Shown: positions 8,422 through 18,156 of the stretch, piece by piece
How the letters are laid out: the number at the start of each line of letters is the position of its first letter
Position numbering within the stretch: the first letter of the stretch is position 1
From: Sinorhizobium arboris LMG 14919
GTDB taxonomy: Bacteria; Pseudomonadota; Alphaproteobacteria; Rhizobiales; Rhizobiaceae
Length of the DNA stretch: 64,000 nucleotides
NCBI RefSeq assembly: GCF_000427465.1
Contig: NZ_ATYB01000014.1
Span: forward strand, 765,552-829,551
Reading direction: 5' to 3'
Notes under the pieces: generated by a model
The model's input: only the letters and a program-made list of their open reading frames with translations
Databases searched by the model: none
Told to the model about the DNA's origin: nothing
Position numbers and translations under genes: made by a program

Positions 8422-8592
8422 ATGGCAGACGTAATCAGAATGCAGGATCGCATCGTCAAACGCCCCCGACGGCGCCCCGTCGCGACGGGCAGCGCCAAGG
8501 TGTTGTTCTTCACGGGTATCCGCTACGAGCGCCTGGACGGTCGCGGGCCACAACCGACTGCACCGGCTGGCCGTCAGGCCAAGAAACAGTAA
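8422..8592 (+). CDS. Small basic hypothetical protein
   Basis: A 56-residue protein, MADVIRMQDRIVKRPRRRPV at its start, then a short hydrophobic/aromatic stretch (KVLFFTGIRYERLD) and a Pro/Gln/Lys tail. An upstream in-frame ATG at 8410 exists, but GGAG at 8413-8416 is well placed for the ATG at 8422. Composition and the ribosome binding site support a real gene. I recognise this kind of short protein as recurring in rhizobia but know no function. Many basic residues suggest nucleic-acid or membrane contact. It lies downstream of an exact CtrA box. Confidence 0.6.
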   Translation: MADVIRMQDRIVKRPRRRPVATGSAKVLFFTGIRYERLDGRGPQPTAPAGRQAKKQ

Positions 8593-8698
8593 ACGCGCGG
8601 GCGAAGCGCCGGCAGCGCCTGCCCGGGCGGTGCGGTCGTTCGCCGCCAAGTCTCAGTTCCCCACATCCCAACGTCCCGCCCCGCCATTGCCTTCGCCA

Positions 8699-9244
8699 TT
8701 ATCGCTGGAACGGCTCGCACCTTGATTCGGCGAGGAAATTGCGGACCAGTTCCTCGAAGCTGTCGAGAGGTGCCAGGGCTCGCAGGACTGCGTAGCCCTC
8801 CTCGTCCTTCATCTCGATCATGATCGATTGCGCCAGCGCTTCGGGTGGCGACTTGCGCAGTTCGACGAGCTGGATCGGTGTGGCCACCACAAGATCGAGA
8901 TCGCCGTTGACAGCCGTTTGGTCGTTCATGCTGAAGACCTCGTTCGACCCGCTGTCGAAGACCGCAAGCGACCAGAAGGGCACGTCGCCGCGTCCGACGA
9001 AGCGGGCTGGCGCATCCGCCACCGAGAAGCTGCAGACGGCCGTGCGCAAAAAGGGATCGGCGTTGCTCATGCCGGTCGGCCCGGGTTCTGCCGTCAAGGG
9101 GAAGAAACTGTCCATCTCAAGCAGGCCGAGCACCCGCGTATAGGCATCGCGGCCGGTGAACTGTGGCAGGGTGAGTATGATGACGATGTGGAGGAGTGCT
9201 GCTCCGACGAGGCCGACGACAATGGCGAAGAAGATGCTACGCAT
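8699..9244 (-). CDS. DUF1254-family membrane-anchored protein
   Basis: A 181-residue protein with one N-terminal membrane segment (MRSIFFAIVVGLVGAALLHI). The likely start is the ATG at 9244, which overlaps the end of the upstream DUF1214 gene by eight bases (ATGCGTAG). The rest resembles the short form of DUF1254: PTGMSNADPFLRTAVCSFSV, then VPFWSLAVFDSGSNEVFSMND. Long proteins elsewhere carry DUF1254 and DUF1214 together; here they are two overlapping genes. The function is unknown, and the protein is probably periplasmic. Confidence 0.75.
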   Translation of the reverse strand: MRSIFFAIVVGLVGAALLHIVIILTLPQFTGRDAYTRVLGLLEMDSFFPLTAEPGPTGMSNADPFLRTAVCSFSVADAPARFVGRGDVPFWSLAVFDSGSNEVFSMNDQTAVNGDLDLVVATPIQLVELRKSPPEALAQSIMIEMKDEEGYAVLRALAPLDSFEELVRNFLAESRCEPFQR

Positions 9245-9824
9245 GGCCGCACCCGGTCTTGACGATCTTTGGCATTGCAAGGTCAATCAGGCCGGAGGAG
9301 CCTGCCGTTGGCGTGTCGAGAAGTGTCAGTACGAGCTTGAAGCTGCCCGTGTGCCGGATCGCCAGCCAGTTGTCGGGCTGCGCCACGGGGGAAACGTGGA
9401 TGACGAAGCGGCTGTCCTCGGTGCGCAGCACGGTCCAGGAATTGATCGCCGAGGGCAGTTCGGGCCCAGGCAGCATCGCGGTCCCGTCGGCTGCCGCCGC
9501 ATAAAGGGTCCAGAACCGCGCCGGCGGCGTGATACCGGAAATATCGTAGGAGCAGCCGGCCGATAGGCGGGCGCCGGTATCGTCCGTGAGTGCGGTGAAC
9601 GCCAGTCCCTCGGCTCCGCCATAGAGCAATTCTCCCGCGCGGGCGCGGTGTGCCTTGGCATAGGGATCGGCGGATACCGTCTGCGCGTCGGGAAAGGCGA
9701 TCCAAGGTCCGATAGCGATGGAGCCGAAACCGGCCGTTGCCTTCAGTGCCCATACGGCCGACCCGATTCCGCCGCCGAACGCGACAAGGAGGGCAAGAGC
9801 GACAAGGAGGGGAACTCGAAACAA
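9237..9824 (-). CDS. DUF1214-family exported protein
   Basis: A 195-residue protein with an N-terminal hydrophobic segment (about 3-25) that may be a signal anchor. The body shows the DUF1214 pattern: SADPYAKAHRARAGELLYGG, GITPPARFWTLYAA, then LPSAINSWTVLRTEDSRFVIHVSP and DNWLAIRHTGSFKLVLTLLDT. It is translationally coupled to the downstream DUF1254 gene by an eight-base overlap. No catalytic function is established for the family. It probably forms a two-protein periplasmic unit with its neighbour. Confidence 0.8.
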   Translation of the reverse strand: MFRVPLLVALALLVAFGGGIGSAVWALKATAGFGSIAIGPWIAFPDAQTVSADPYAKAHRARAGELLYGGAEGLAFTALTDDTGARLSAGCSYDISGITPPARFWTLYAAAADGTAMLPGPELPSAINSWTVLRTEDSRFVIHVSPVAQPDNWLAIRHTGSFKLVLTLLDTPTAGSSGLIDLAMPKIVKTGCGHA

Positions 9825-9910
9825 GAGGCGGCTCTATCGAATGTTGTGTCGTTTACCCTGTCGGCGCGCATGGCGGCGCCGCCCGGCTTGTTCGCCAGAG
9901 AACGGATTTC

Positions 9911-12157
9911 TCACTGCGAAGTCAATTGTTTGTCGTGCCCGACATGGGGCCGCAAGTCGACGCCGTGATCCGTCGGCTCGAGTACGGCCACTTTGCCGCC
10001 GGGCCCTTCGCGCGCCTTCAGCGGTTGCGCGTTCTCGAATGTATTGCCGATCTTTTTCAAGAGCCGGGTTGCGTCCGCGGAGAGTGACCGCGGCCGCACG
10101 AGCGGCGGCAGGGCGTTTTCGTCCGGTTTGGCGGTTTCGGCGGGCTGCTGCTTCGCCGGCTTGGCGGGGACAATTTCGATGCCCGGAATGGCCCGGTGCT
10201 CGATCCCCTGTTCGGCATAGTCCATCAGCCGCTTGAAGGTCATCGCCGGGAGGGAACCGCCTGTCATTTCGTCGGTGGAGGTATAGTCGTCATTACCGAA
10301 CCAGACGGCGGTGGTGTAGTCACCGGTAAAGCCGACGAACCAAGCGTCGCGATAGGCCTGTGTCGTCCCGGTCTTGCCGCCGGTGACGATGCCGTTGGCG
10401 AGGGCAGCGCGCCGGGCCGTGCCAATGACCGGAATCTGCGTCAGGATGCGGTTCATCGAGGAGACCGCCTGTTCGCTCAGCACCCTGCGTGCGGGCGGCG
10501 CGTCGCGCCCGAAGTCATAGAGAATATCACCGTCATAGTTGAGAATCTGGCTGATGCCGTGGCGCCGCGACTGGAACCCGCCGGCCGGAAAGACCGCATA
10601 GGCCGTCGCCTGGTCGAGCACCGTGACTTCGGAGGTGCCGAGCGGCATTGTCTTGTCGGTGCGAATCGGGGTCTCGACGCCCATTCTCTTGGCGGTCTCG
10701 GCAATGATCTCCGTGCCGAGCTTGTCCTTGGCGAGGCGGACCGGAATCGTGTTGATCGATCTGGCGAGCGCGTTCATCAGCGTTACCCGGCCGGAATATT
10801 TGCGGCCGTAGTTCTGCGGCGACCAGCCACGCCAGGTGATCGGCGCGTCGACCACGACGGTTTCCGGTGTCATGCCCTTTTCCATCGCGGCAGCGTAGGT
10901 ATAGACCTTGAAGGACGAACCCGGCTGGCGCAGCGCGCGCGTGGCGCGATTGAACTGGCTTTCGCCGTAGTCGCGGCCGCCGACCATCGCCCGCACTGCG
11001 CCGCCATGCTCGACCATGACGAGAGCGCCCTGCTTGACCTTGTAACTCTCGCCGTACTGCCTGAGGCCCGATTCGACCGCTTCCTCGGCGGCTTGCTGCA
11101 GCCCCATGTCGATCGTCGTGCGCACGATCAGTGAATGTTGCGCAAAGGGGGCGGCAATGCGCTGAACCTCTTCGAAGGCCCAGTCGAGGAAGAAATCCGG
11201 TGCCTTGACCTGGGCGCGGTCGACGACGGAGGCGGGGGTGAGGCGGGCGGCGATTACCTGTCCCTCCGTCATCAGACCGCCTTGGACGAGGTTGCTCAGG
11301 ACCTCGTTGGCGCGGGCACGCGCCGCCGGCAGGTTCACATGCGGGGCATAGCGCGCCGGCGCCTTGAAGAGCCCGGCGAGCATTGCCGACTCGGCAAGAT
11401 TGACGTCGGTAATCGCTTTGCCGAAATAGAATTGCGCCGCCGCCGCCGCGCCGAAGGTGCCGCCACCCATATAGGCGCGGTCGAGATAGAGGCGGAGGAT
11501 TTCCTTCTTCGACAGGTTGGATTCGAGCCAGACGGCGAGGAAGGCTTCCTTGATCTTGCGTTCGATCGTTCTCTCATTCGAAAGGAACAGGTTCTTGGCC
11601 AGCTGCTGCGTGAGTGTCGAGCCACCTTGAACGACTCCGCCGGCGCGGGCGTTCTCGGTCATCGCGCGCGCGAGCCCGAGAAAGTCTATTCCCCAATGGT
11701 GGAAGAAGCGCCTGTCTTCGGTGGCGAGGACCGCCTTTATGAGGTGATCGGGCAGTTCGTCGATCGGAACGGAATCCTCGTGGATGATGCCCCGGTGGCC
11801 GATCTCGTTGCCGTAGCGGTCAAGAAAGGTGACGGCGAAATCGCTCTGCGCACGCCAGTTGCCCTTGGTTTCCTCGAAGGCGGGAAGGGCGAGCGCCAGC
11901 ATCAGCACGGAGCCCGCTGCGCCCAGGGTCATTCCTTCGCCAAGCACTTCGAAGAGAGCTCTTTTCCAGCCGCGTACGCGAAACCGGCGGAAGAAGATGG
12001 TGGTATCCTCCCACCATTCGGCGAGCCGGAATCCGGCGCTCCATACGGTCGAGTCGATCCAGGAATCGATCCGAAGAAAGATATGTCGCCTTTTCGGCCG
12101 GTTGTCCTCTTTCCTCGGTTCCTGCACGGCTTTCATGTCCCGAAGGTTCTGCCTCAT
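9911..12157 (-). CDS. Bifunctional penicillin-binding protein, class A (PBP1-type)
   Basis: A 748-residue class A PBP that polymerises and crosslinks peptidoglycan. A membrane segment lies at about 76-92. The GT51 transglycosylase domain carries catalytic E147 in [13 protein letters not shown] and the [12 protein letters not shown] motif (178-189). The transpeptidase has S414-x-x-K417 (SSFK), SIN at 467-469 and KTGT at 595-598. All active-site motifs are intact. The long cytoplasmic N-terminus (about 75 residues) and a Pro/Lys-rich C-terminal tail are extra. Start alternatives exist, such as M8. It ends 86 bases before the DUF1214 gene on the same strand. Confidence 0.92.
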   Translation of the reverse strand: MRQNLRDMKAVQEPRKEDNRPKRRHIFLRIDSWIDSTVWSAGFRLAEWWEDTTIFFRRFRVRGWKRALFEVLGEGMTLGAAGSVLMLALALPAFEETKGNWRAQSDFAVTFLDRYGNEIGHRGIIHEDSVPIDELPDHLIKAVLATEDRRFFHHWGIDFLGLARAMTENARAGGVVQGGSTLTQQLAKNLFLSNERTIERKIKEAFLAVWLESNLSKKEILRLYLDRAYMGGGTFGAAAAAQFYFGKAITDVNLAESAMLAGLFKAPARYAPHVNLPAARARANEVLSNLVQGGLMTEGQVIAARLTPASVVDRAQVKAPDFFLDWAFEEVQRIAAPFAQHSLIVRTTIDMGLQQAAEEAVESGLRQYGESYKVKQGALVMVEHGGAVRAMVGGRDYGESQFNRATRALRQPGSSFKVYTYAAAMEKGMTPETVVVDAPITWRGWSPQNYGRKYSGRVTLMNALARSINTIPVRLAKDKLGTEIIAETAKRMGVETPIRTDKTMPLGTSEVTVLDQATAYAVFPAGGFQSRRHGISQILNYDGDILYDFGRDAPPARRVLSEQAVSSMNRILTQIPVIGTARRAALANGIVTGGKTGTTQAYRDAWFVGFTGDYTTAVWFGNDDYTSTDEMTGGSLPAMTFKRLMDYAEQGIEHRAIPGIEIVPAKPAKQQPAETAKPDENALPPLVRPRSLSADATRLLKKIGNTFENAQPLKAREGPGGKVAVLEPTDHGVDLRPHVGHDKQLTSQ

Positions 12158-12277
12158 GACGATATTTGCACGGGGCGACGATCCAATCTACTTGCATATC
12201 GCGCAGCCCGCCTTAAAAAACCGGCAATTTTCTGCGAAGTTTCCATGTTGGTTCAGATTTTACGAAAGTGTGACTTT

Positions 12278-12745
12278 ATGGGCGAAATGCCTTTCTGGAA
12301 GACGAAGGGTCTCGAGGAGATGAGCGGCGCCGAGTGGGAAAGCCTCTGCGACGGATGCGGGCTTTGTTGCCTTAACAAGCTTGAGGATTGGGAAACCTGC
12401 GAAATCGCCTGGACCTCGATCCGCTGCACGCTGCTGGATGGAGAAAGCTGTCGTTGCAAGGATTATGACAATCGTCAGGCAACCGTTCCGGATTGCATTC
12501 AGTTGACGCCGCAGGCGGTGCGCGAGATCGCCTGGCTGCCGCCGACCTGCGGTTATCGTCTGGTCGCCGAGGGAAGAGATCTCTACTGGTGGCACCCTCT
12601 CGTCTCCGGCGACCCGGAGACCGTTCATGCGGCCGGCATATCCGTGCGGGGGCGCACCGTTGCCGAGGACGGCATCGATGTCGAAGACTATGAAGATTAC
12701 CTTGTGACGTGGCCGCTCGAGGTTGGCATGGAGCCGGCCGAGTAG
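12278..12745 (+). CDS. YcgN/UPF0260-family cysteine cluster protein
   Basis: A 155-residue protein. The start at 12278 gives [20 protein letters not shown], the usual family start; the ATG at 12245 would add 11 residues. The motif [14 protein letters not shown] followed by C residues in [15 protein letters not shown] and VPDCIQL forms a putative zinc- or Fe-S-binding cysteine cluster of the CxxCxxCC type. The YcgN family is widespread in proteobacteria, with no confirmed biochemical role. The gene is divergent from the PBP gene, 120 bases apart. Confidence 0.85.
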   Translation: MGEMPFWKTKGLEEMSGAEWESLCDGCGLCCLNKLEDWETCEIAWTSIRCTLLDGESCRCKDYDNRQATVPDCIQLTPQAVREIAWLPPTCGYRLVAEGRDLYWWHPLVSGDPETVHAAGISVRGRTVAEDGIDVEDYEDYLVTWPLEVGMEPAE

Positions 12746-12809
12746 CGCTTGGTGCCGCTTGCTGCAACGGCTCTGCGTCTCCGATGAGACGCGAGACGCC
12801 GTATCGTCG

Positions 12810-13145
12810 TCAGTGACGGCCGTCTTTGGTTACGAGGCTCCTCGGCGCGACGTTGCGCCATGCGGTTTCCATGGACTGGCGAACGAGTTCGTCGTCGGCG
12901 CCGACGAAATAGAGCGACGTCCAACCGCGTGCACCCCAGCCGCCGGGAACTGCGGCGCAGACGCCCGGCTCCATCTCCAGAAGCATGCGCTGCTGGTCGG
13001 GTGTGAATTTGAATACCGCGCGGCCGGCCTCCGGCAGGGACATGAAAATCCGGTTGCCCACACGGAAATCCCGTGCACCGAAATGGGCATTTTCCTGGGT
13101 TCCCGGAAGGCTCAGGGCCAGCTTTTCGATTTCTTCGGTCAGCAT
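12810..13145 (-). CDS. MmcQ/YjbR-family DNA-binding-like protein
   Basis: A 111-residue protein of usual YjbR length. The pattern ALSLPGTQENAHFGARDFRVGNRIFMSL, then FKFTPDQQRMLLE and GWTSLYFV near residue 75, marks the CyaY-like fold family. E. coli YjbR has been suggested to bind DNA from its fold, but a cellular role is unproven. It is convergent with the YcgN gene and lies downstream of the 46-residue gene on the same strand. Confidence 0.85.
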   Translation of the reverse strand: MLTEEIEKLALSLPGTQENAHFGARDFRVGNRIFMSLPEAGRAVFKFTPDQQRMLLEMEPGVCAAVPGGWGARGWTSLYFVGADDELVRQSMETAWRNVAPRSLVTKDGRH

Positions 13146-13214
13146 GCTGGAAGATTAGCATGGAATTGCCGTTTGGCAAAAATCCCACGCCGACGGGGAC
13201 GCGGCCGGCGCAGT

Positions 13215-13355
13215 TCACTCCGCCGGCGGAACAGGCTTCTGTGCAGCCTCGCCGACCGTGCGCATTTCGCGCCACTCGTTTTCAAACCGCTCGAGCAGCG
13301 ATTGAGGAATTCTGGACTGCGGTGATACCGGCGGCTTGTTCGCGAGCGTCTTCAT
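13215..13355 (-). CDS. 46-residue hypothetical protein
   Basis: A small gene on the minus strand: start ATG at 13355, stop at 13215. A near-perfect AGGAGG ribosome binding site lies a few bases before the ATG, which is the strongest evidence that it is real. The product starts MKTLANKPPVSPQSRIPQSL and continues with a charged helix (LLERFENEWREMRTV) and a Pro/Ala tail. No membrane segment or known family is visible. It is 69 bases upstream of the MmcQ/YjbR gene and may share its transcript. Confidence 0.7.
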   Translation of the reverse strand: MKTLANKPPVSPQSRIPQSLLERFENEWREMRTVGEAAQKPVPPAE

Positions 13356-13844
13356 CCGGTCCTCCTTTGGGCGAGACGATTGGAATGGGCGGACGATTTC
13401 ACATGATAAAGACTTTGTAAATCAGCGGTTTAAATGATTTAAACGATTGAAAAATATTTAAATCGATTAACTTTCAAGCCAATCCACAGGAACGAGGCCA
13501 GCCCTCGTGCCGCGCCCTTGCCGGGTCGGAAAAGAAGCTGCGAGTGAACAGGTGCGTTCGCAAGCAGTCCGACTTCACTTGGTCTGCGTCCAGAAAAATC
13601 TGGTTTCCATTGAGTAAGCGCAGCCAAGCGGCTCGAAGGGTCGTCAATTCCGGAAGAGGCTTGCGCCCTGAAGGGACGCTTGCGTGGCGGCTGCCGGGCT
13701 ACAATCTATGGTCGCTTTCTGCTATCGGAAGTCAAGCATCCGCTGGACGCGGTGCGCCCGGCCTCGGGGCCGACATTCATTTGCCATTCAGCCTGTATCG
13801 GTTAAACATTTTGCCATAGTGCTTCCCAAGTCGAAAGTGCGTTC
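13356..13844. other. Intergenic region, 46-residue gene / feuN
   Basis: About 490 bases between divergent genes. The left part (13410-13480) is strikingly AT-rich for this genome and holds a palindrome at 13428-13444. The right part (13480-13800) has ordinary composition and I see no gene in it. Promoters for both flanking genes are expected here. Confidence 0.5.
13428..13444. promoter_or_regulatory. Perfect AT-rich palindrome, possible operator
   Basis: gtttaaat-g-atttaaac is a perfect inverted repeat with 8-base arms. A related sequence, atttaaatcgatta, follows at about 13457-13470, giving an imperfect direct repeat of the second arm with its flank. It lies 73-89 bases upstream of the 46-residue gene's start. 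The pattern suggests a dimeric regulator site; the regulator is not known. Confidence 0.4.
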
Positions 13845-14096
13845 ATGTCTTCAGCAATGACCATAGCCGCGCTCGCCGCAGGCCTCGCGGGCTTTTCGCC
13901 GCCTGCCGTCAACATGCCTGCGGTTGTCGTCCGCGTGGCTGGCGATTGCAGCGCGGCCGCCGCGCAGGTGGTCGCCGAGACGGGTGGCGAGCTGCTTTCT
14001 GCCCAACCGACCGGCGACGGGCAGTGCGTGGTGACGGTGCTGATCCCCGGCAATGGAGGGCGCCCCAAGAAAGTCACGGTGAAAGTGCCTATGTAA
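13845..14096 (+). CDS. feuN: FeuN, small periplasmic inhibitor of FeuQ
   Basis: An 83-residue protein with a signal peptide (about 1-22). The mature part has two cysteines (GDCSAAAA and GQCVVTV), probably disulphide-bonded, and ends in GGRPKKVTVKVPM. It lies 40 bases upstream of feuP in the same direction. In S. meliloti a small periplasmic protein encoded at exactly this place, FeuN, restrains the FeuPQ two-component system and is important for viability. The identification rests on position, size and predicted export. ATG 13845 is the first start in frame; ATG 13857 would shorten the signal peptide slightly. Confidence 0.8.
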   Translation: MSSAMTIAALAAGLAGFSPPAVNMPAVVVRVAGDCSAAAAQVVAETGGELLSAQPTGDGQCVVTVLIPGNGGRPKKVTVKVPM

Positions 14097-14136
14097 GCTC
14101 TTTCGGGGTCTCCGAAAGCAAGGGAAGTGGACGAGA

Positions 14137-14808
14137 ATGCGCATTCTGATCGTCGAGGACGACACCAATCTGAACAGGCAACTGGCTGAAGCTCTGAAGG
14201 AGGCCGGTTATGTCGTAGATCAGGCCTATGACGGCGAGGAGGGCCACTATCTCGGGGACGCGGAGCCCTATGATGCGGTCATTCTCGACATCGGCCTTCC
14301 GGAGATGGATGGCATCACCGTTCTCGAAAAGTGGCGCGCAGACGGAAAGACCATGCCGGTACTGATCCTGACGGCCCGCGACCGTTGGAGCGACAAGGTC
14401 GCAGGCATCGATGCCGGCGCCGACGATTACGTTGCGAAGCCCTTCCATGTCGAGGAGGTGCTCGCCCGCATCCGTGCGCTGATTCGCCGGGCCGCCGGAC
14501 ATGCGAGCTCCGAGATCGTCTGCGGCCCCGTCCGTCTCGACACCAAGGGCTCCAAGGCGACTGTCGGCGGCGTGGCGCTGAAGCTCACCTCGCACGAGTT
14601 CCGCCTGCTTTCCTATCTCATGCACCATATGGGACAGGTGGTTTCCCGCACCGAGCTCGTCGAGCACATGTATGATCAGGACTTCGATCGCGATTCCAAC
14701 ACGATCGAGGTTTTCATAGGCCGGCTCCGCAAGAAGATCGGCAATGATCTGATCGAAACGGTGCGCGGCCTCGGTTACCGCATGCAAGCACCCGGCAATG
14801 GCCATTAG
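14137..14808 (+). CDS. feuP: FeuP, OmpR-family response regulator
   Basis: A 223-residue regulator. The receiver domain has acidic residues E7, D8, D9, phosphoacceptor D51 (AVILDIGLP) and K101 (YVAKPF); a winged-helix DNA-binding domain covers about 127-220 (LTSHEFRLLSYLMHH ... VRGLGYRM). It is PhoP-like. In S. meliloti FeuP with FeuQ activates genes such as ndvA for cyclic glucan export and is needed for symbiosis. It is preceded by an aaggga-type ribosome binding site and overlaps feuQ by 11 bases. Confidence 0.92.
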   Translation: MRILIVEDDTNLNRQLAEALKEAGYVVDQAYDGEEGHYLGDAEPYDAVILDIGLPEMDGITVLEKWRADGKTMPVLILTARDRWSDKVAGIDAGADDYVAKPFHVEEVLARIRALIRRAAGHASSEIVCGPVRLDTKGSKATVGGVALKLTSHEFRLLSYLMHHMGQVVSRTELVEHMYDQDFDRDSNTIEVFIGRLRKKIGNDLIETVRGLGYRMQAPGNGH

Positions 14809-16183
14809 ATCTCTCACGGCGCGCGTTCTGGCGGTTTCGACCGTCTGGGCCGTCGTTGCCCTCGTGGTTATCGGGGTGGTTATCTCCGCCCTTTACCGGC
14901 AGGGGTCCGAGCGCGGCTTTCAGGATCTGTTGCGGGCGCAGCTCTACAACGTCATCAACTCGATCTCTGTCGACGAGAAGGCCGCGCTCTCCGGAAGCCC
15001 GCAGCTCGGAGACCTGCGCTTTTCCCAGCCTCAGACGGGCTGGTACTGGATCGTCGAGCCGATCGGCGAATTCGACACGCCGCCGCTGATATCGACTTCA
15101 CTCGGTACGGCGAAGCTGCCGATCGTCAGCGTTGACGAGGTCCCCTTCGATATCCGCTACGAGCGGTTCTACACGACGACGGATCCGTTCGGAAACGAGG
15201 TCGAGGTGGCCGAAACCGAGGTCGTTCTCGACATTCAGGGCCACGCCGCGCGCTTCCGCGTTGCCGGCAACCGCGATGTGCTCGAGGCGGATATCGACCG
15301 CTTCACGCGCAACCTCACGATCGCCTTGTCGATTTTCGGTCTTGGCGGCCTCGGGGTGAACGCACTGACCATCCTTTTCGGGCTGAAGCCGCTCGACCAG
15401 GTGCGCCGTTCGCTCGAAAAGATCCGCACGGGGGAGAGCGAGCGGCTGGACGGCGCTTTCCCGCGGGAGATCCAGCCGCTTGCCAACGAGGTGAACGCGC
15501 TGATCGACAGCAATCGGCGCATCGTCGAGCGCGCGCGCATGCAGGTCGGCAATCTGGCCCACTCACTCAAGACGCCGATTGCGGTATTGCTCAACGAGGC
15601 GAGAGTGCTGGAGGTACCGCACGGCGAGCTGGTCAGGGCCCAGGCGGACGCCATGCAGACACAGGTGCAATCCTATCTCAGCCGCGCCAGGATCGCGGCC
15701 CAGAGAGGGTCCGTGCTGGCGCGGACCGAAGCCCAGCCGGCACTCGAAAGGATCATGCGGGTGATGCGGCGCCTAAACCCGGAGAAGCAATTCAGCCTCT
15801 CGATCAACCCGCCCGGACTGGTGCTGGCGATGGAGCAGCAGGACGTCGAGGAAACGGTCGGGAACCTGCTGGAAAACGCCGCCCGTTACGCTCATGATAA
15901 GATCTCGTTGAATGTTGAGCCGGCCCCCGAAGATGCGCGCGAAAAGGAGCCGGGCCGCCAATGGATCGTGCTCCAGATCGACGACGACGGACCGGGGCTC
16001 GACCCCGATCAGATCGCGGTGGCCATGAAGCGGGGCAAGCGCCTCGACGAGAGCAAGCCCGGAACCGGACTCGGTCTTTCGATTGTAAGCGAGATCGTGG
16101 GCGAATATCAGGGCAGCGTGGAACTGAGCCGCCGCGATGTGGGCGGGCTGCGGGCAACGCTCGTACTCCCGGCCGCGGTCTGA
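14798..16183 (+). CDS. feuQ: FeuQ, PhoQ-like sensor histidine kinase
   Basis: A 461-residue inner-membrane kinase. Two membrane segments (about 10-32 and 174-196) enclose a periplasmic sensor of about 140 residues. A HAMP-like region and the H-box NLAHSLKTPIAVL follow, with H255. The ATPase domain has the N-box NLLENAARYA, DDDGPGL and GTGLGLSIV. The periplasmic domain is the expected contact for FeuN. It overlaps feuP, so both are one transcript with feuN. Confidence 0.92.
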   Translation: MAIRSLTARVLAVSTVWAVVALVVIGVVISALYRQGSERGFQDLLRAQLYNVINSISVDEKAALSGSPQLGDLRFSQPQTGWYWIVEPIGEFDTPPLISTSLGTAKLPIVSVDEVPFDIRYERFYTTTDPFGNEVEVAETEVVLDIQGHAARFRVAGNRDVLEADIDRFTRNLTIALSIFGLGGLGVNALTILFGLKPLDQVRRSLEKIRTGESERLDGAFPREIQPLANEVNALIDSNRRIVERARMQVGNLAHSLKTPIAVLLNEARVLEVPHGELVRAQADAMQTQVQSYLSRARIAAQRGSVLARTEAQPALERIMRVMRRLNPEKQFSLSINPPGLVLAMEQQDVEETVGNLLENAARYAHDKISLNVEPAPEDAREKEPGRQWIVLQIDDDGPGLDPDQIAVAMKRGKRLDESKPGTGLGLSIVSEIVGEYQGSVELSRRDVGGLRATLVLPAAV

Positions 16184-16381
16184 GCGCAAGCCGGGTTGCG
16201 GCGGAAGCGCGCCGATCGTGATCCGGCGGTCACACCCGTGTCTGAAAATGCCGGTGCCGGCAAGCGGCAGTTGCCTCTAACCGCAGGTGGTGCAAAAAGA
16301 ATTCGACCGGAGCCCGCTGTTTCGATGGATATGCCCCGAGGCACGCCGGCGACCGACAACAGGAATTGAGTAGCGCGTATC

Positions 16382-16846
16382 ATGAGGAATTACGCACAAA
16401 TGACGCGAGCTTTCGCGTCACGCGGCAGGATCGCAGTGGTGGCTTCGGGTGTAGCCCTCGCTGGCTGTGGCACGACCTCGTCCGGTCAAGGCGGGGCGAT
16501 TGCCGGACTTGGCGCAGCTTCCACGCGCGTTGCGTCGTCTGCGACTTATATCGAGGCGCTCCAGGGCGGCGTCGTTTCGCGCCTTGGCGGCGTCGATCTC
16601 GGCAGGTCGGATCGGCAGAGGGCGCTTGAGGCGGAGTATCGGGCGCTCGAGGCCGCACCGGGCGGTCAGCCGGTCGCTTGGCAGGGGCGGGGCGTCAGCG
16701 GCTCCGTCGTGGCGGCAGCTCCCTATCAGGTCGGATCGCAGAATTGCCGACAATACAGTCATACCGTCACCGTCAAAGGCCAACAGGCCACGGCACGCGG
16801 CGCCGCATGCCGCAACAGCGATGGAAGCTGGACGCCGCTCACCTGA
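16382..16846 (+). CDS. Lipoprotein with 17-kDa surface-antigen-like domain
   Basis: A 154-residue protein. The N-terminus has a hydrophobic signal and the lipobox LAGC with C29 as the predicted lipidated residue. The mature part starts with a Gly/Ser-rich region, then a helical segment (RQRALEAEYRALEAAPGGQPVAW) and a C-terminal domain GSQNCRQYSHTVTVKGQQATARG with a CRNSDGSW ending, typical of the 17-kDa surface antigen / RT0821-like family. It is probably outer-membrane-anchored. It lies 198 bases after feuQ; co-regulation is possible but not shown. Confidence 0.75.
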   Translation: MRNYAQMTRAFASRGRIAVVASGVALAGCGTTSSGQGGAIAGLGAASTRVASSATYIEALQGGVVSRLGGVDLGRSDRQRALEAEYRALEAAPGGQPVAWQGRGVSGSVVAAAPYQVGSQNCRQYSHTVTVKGQQATARGAACRNSDGSWTPLT

Positions 16847-17019
16847 GCCGGTCCGTCTCCCATTCCGGCCGTTTTTGGCTGGGCGTTGAGCGCGGCCGGA
16901 TTGTTTTGGGCGGGCGGATTCCTCTCGCTCGGCGCACTTCTTGCGACGAAACGCCTCAAATCTCCGTCATTGCCGGTTTTCGAGTTGGAATGACATGGAC
17001 CTCATAGTATTCCCCAAGC

Positions 17020-18156
17020 ATGTTTTTCTGGATCCTTGTCGCCATTCTGACGGCGGCTGTCGCAGCCGTGCTTCTTCTGCCGCTCATGCGGGCGGCAGCG
17101 CCATTGCCGTCTCGCCATAGTCACGACATCGAGGTCTATCGTGATCAGCTTGGCGAACTGGCGAGGGATCGGGAGGCTGGACTGATCGGCAGCGAGGAAG
17201 CCGAGCTTGCCAAGGCCGAGATCGCCCGCCGCATGCTGGCCGCCAGTGCCGCAGATCAGGCGGCCGCGGAGCGCGCGCCGAAGCGGCTTCTTTCCAACCG
17301 CCTCGCCCAGGTATTCATTTTCCTCTGTCTTCCGGCCGTCGGCCTCTGTCTGTATTTGACGACCGGGAGCCCCGGCGTACCGGCGCAGCCGCTCGCGGCA
17401 CGGCTTGCCGACCCGGGCGGCGACGTCAACATTCTGATCGCGAAGGCCGAGAACCACCTGGCGCTCAATCCGGAAGACGGCGCCGGCTGGGATCTGCTGG
17501 CGCCGATCTACATGCGCCATGGCCGCGTGGACGATGCCGTTGCCGCCTACGACCGCGCGATTCGTCTGCTGGGGCAAACCCCGACACGAATGGGCGGTTA
17601 CGCCGAGGCTCTGGTGGCGCAGGCCGGCGGCCTGGTCACATCCGAGGCGCAGAGCGCTCTGCAAAAGGCGCTTGCCCTCGATCCGGACGATCCACGCTCC
17701 GCATTCTACCTCGCGCTCGGCCTGAAGCAGGAGGGCAAACATGCCGAGGCGCTTGCGGCATTCCGCAAACTTGCGGCGCGCTCGCCGGCCGATGCGCCCT
17801 GGCTGTCTCTGGTGAACCAGCATATCGCGGAGCTCGCCGCCGGACCTGGCCCCGCCACGCCGGGGAATCCGGCGCCGGGTGATATCGCGGCCGCAAAGGA
17901 AATGAATGCCGGCGACCGGCAGGAGATGATCCGCGGCATGGTTGACAGTCTCGCGAGCCGCCTGAAGGACGACCCGGCCAACCTGGAAGGGTGGATGCGC
18001 CTGATCCGCTCCTATGCGGTGCTCGACCAGAGAGACAGGGCGAAGGATGCATTGCATGAAGGACTGAGGGCTTTCCCGGCAACGGGCGAGCAGGGCAAGC
18101 AGCTGCTGGCCCTGGCTCGGGAACTGGGGATCGACGCCAGCGGAGAGGCTGAATGA
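17020..18156 (+). CDS. cycH: CycH (CcmI), cytochrome c biogenesis apocytochrome chaperone
   Basis: A 378-residue protein. Two membrane segments, about 3-23 and 93-115, surround a cytoplasmic loop with the CcmI signature [22 protein letters not shown]. The rest is periplasmic, with TPR repeats from about 140 ([23 protein letters not shown], then [27 protein letters not shown]) that bind the apocytochrome tail. First gene of cycHJKL. The final ATGA overlaps cycJ by four bases. Confidence 0.93.
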   Translation: MFFWILVAILTAAVAAVLLLPLMRAAAPLPSRHSHDIEVYRDQLGELARDREAGLIGSEEAELAKAEIARRMLAASAADQAAAERAPKRLLSNRLAQVFIFLCLPAVGLCLYLTTGSPGVPAQPLAARLADPGGDVNILIAKAENHLALNPEDGAGWDLLAPIYMRHGRVDDAVAAYDRAIRLLGQTPTRMGGYAEALVAQAGGLVTSEAQSALQKALALDPDDPRSAFYLALGLKQEGKHAEALAAFRKLAARSPADAPWLSLVNQHIAELAAGPGPATPGNPAPGDIAAAKEMNAGDRQEMIRGMVDSLASRLKDDPANLEGWMRLIRSYAVLDQRDRAKDALHEGLRAFPATGEQGKQLLALARELGIDASGEAE

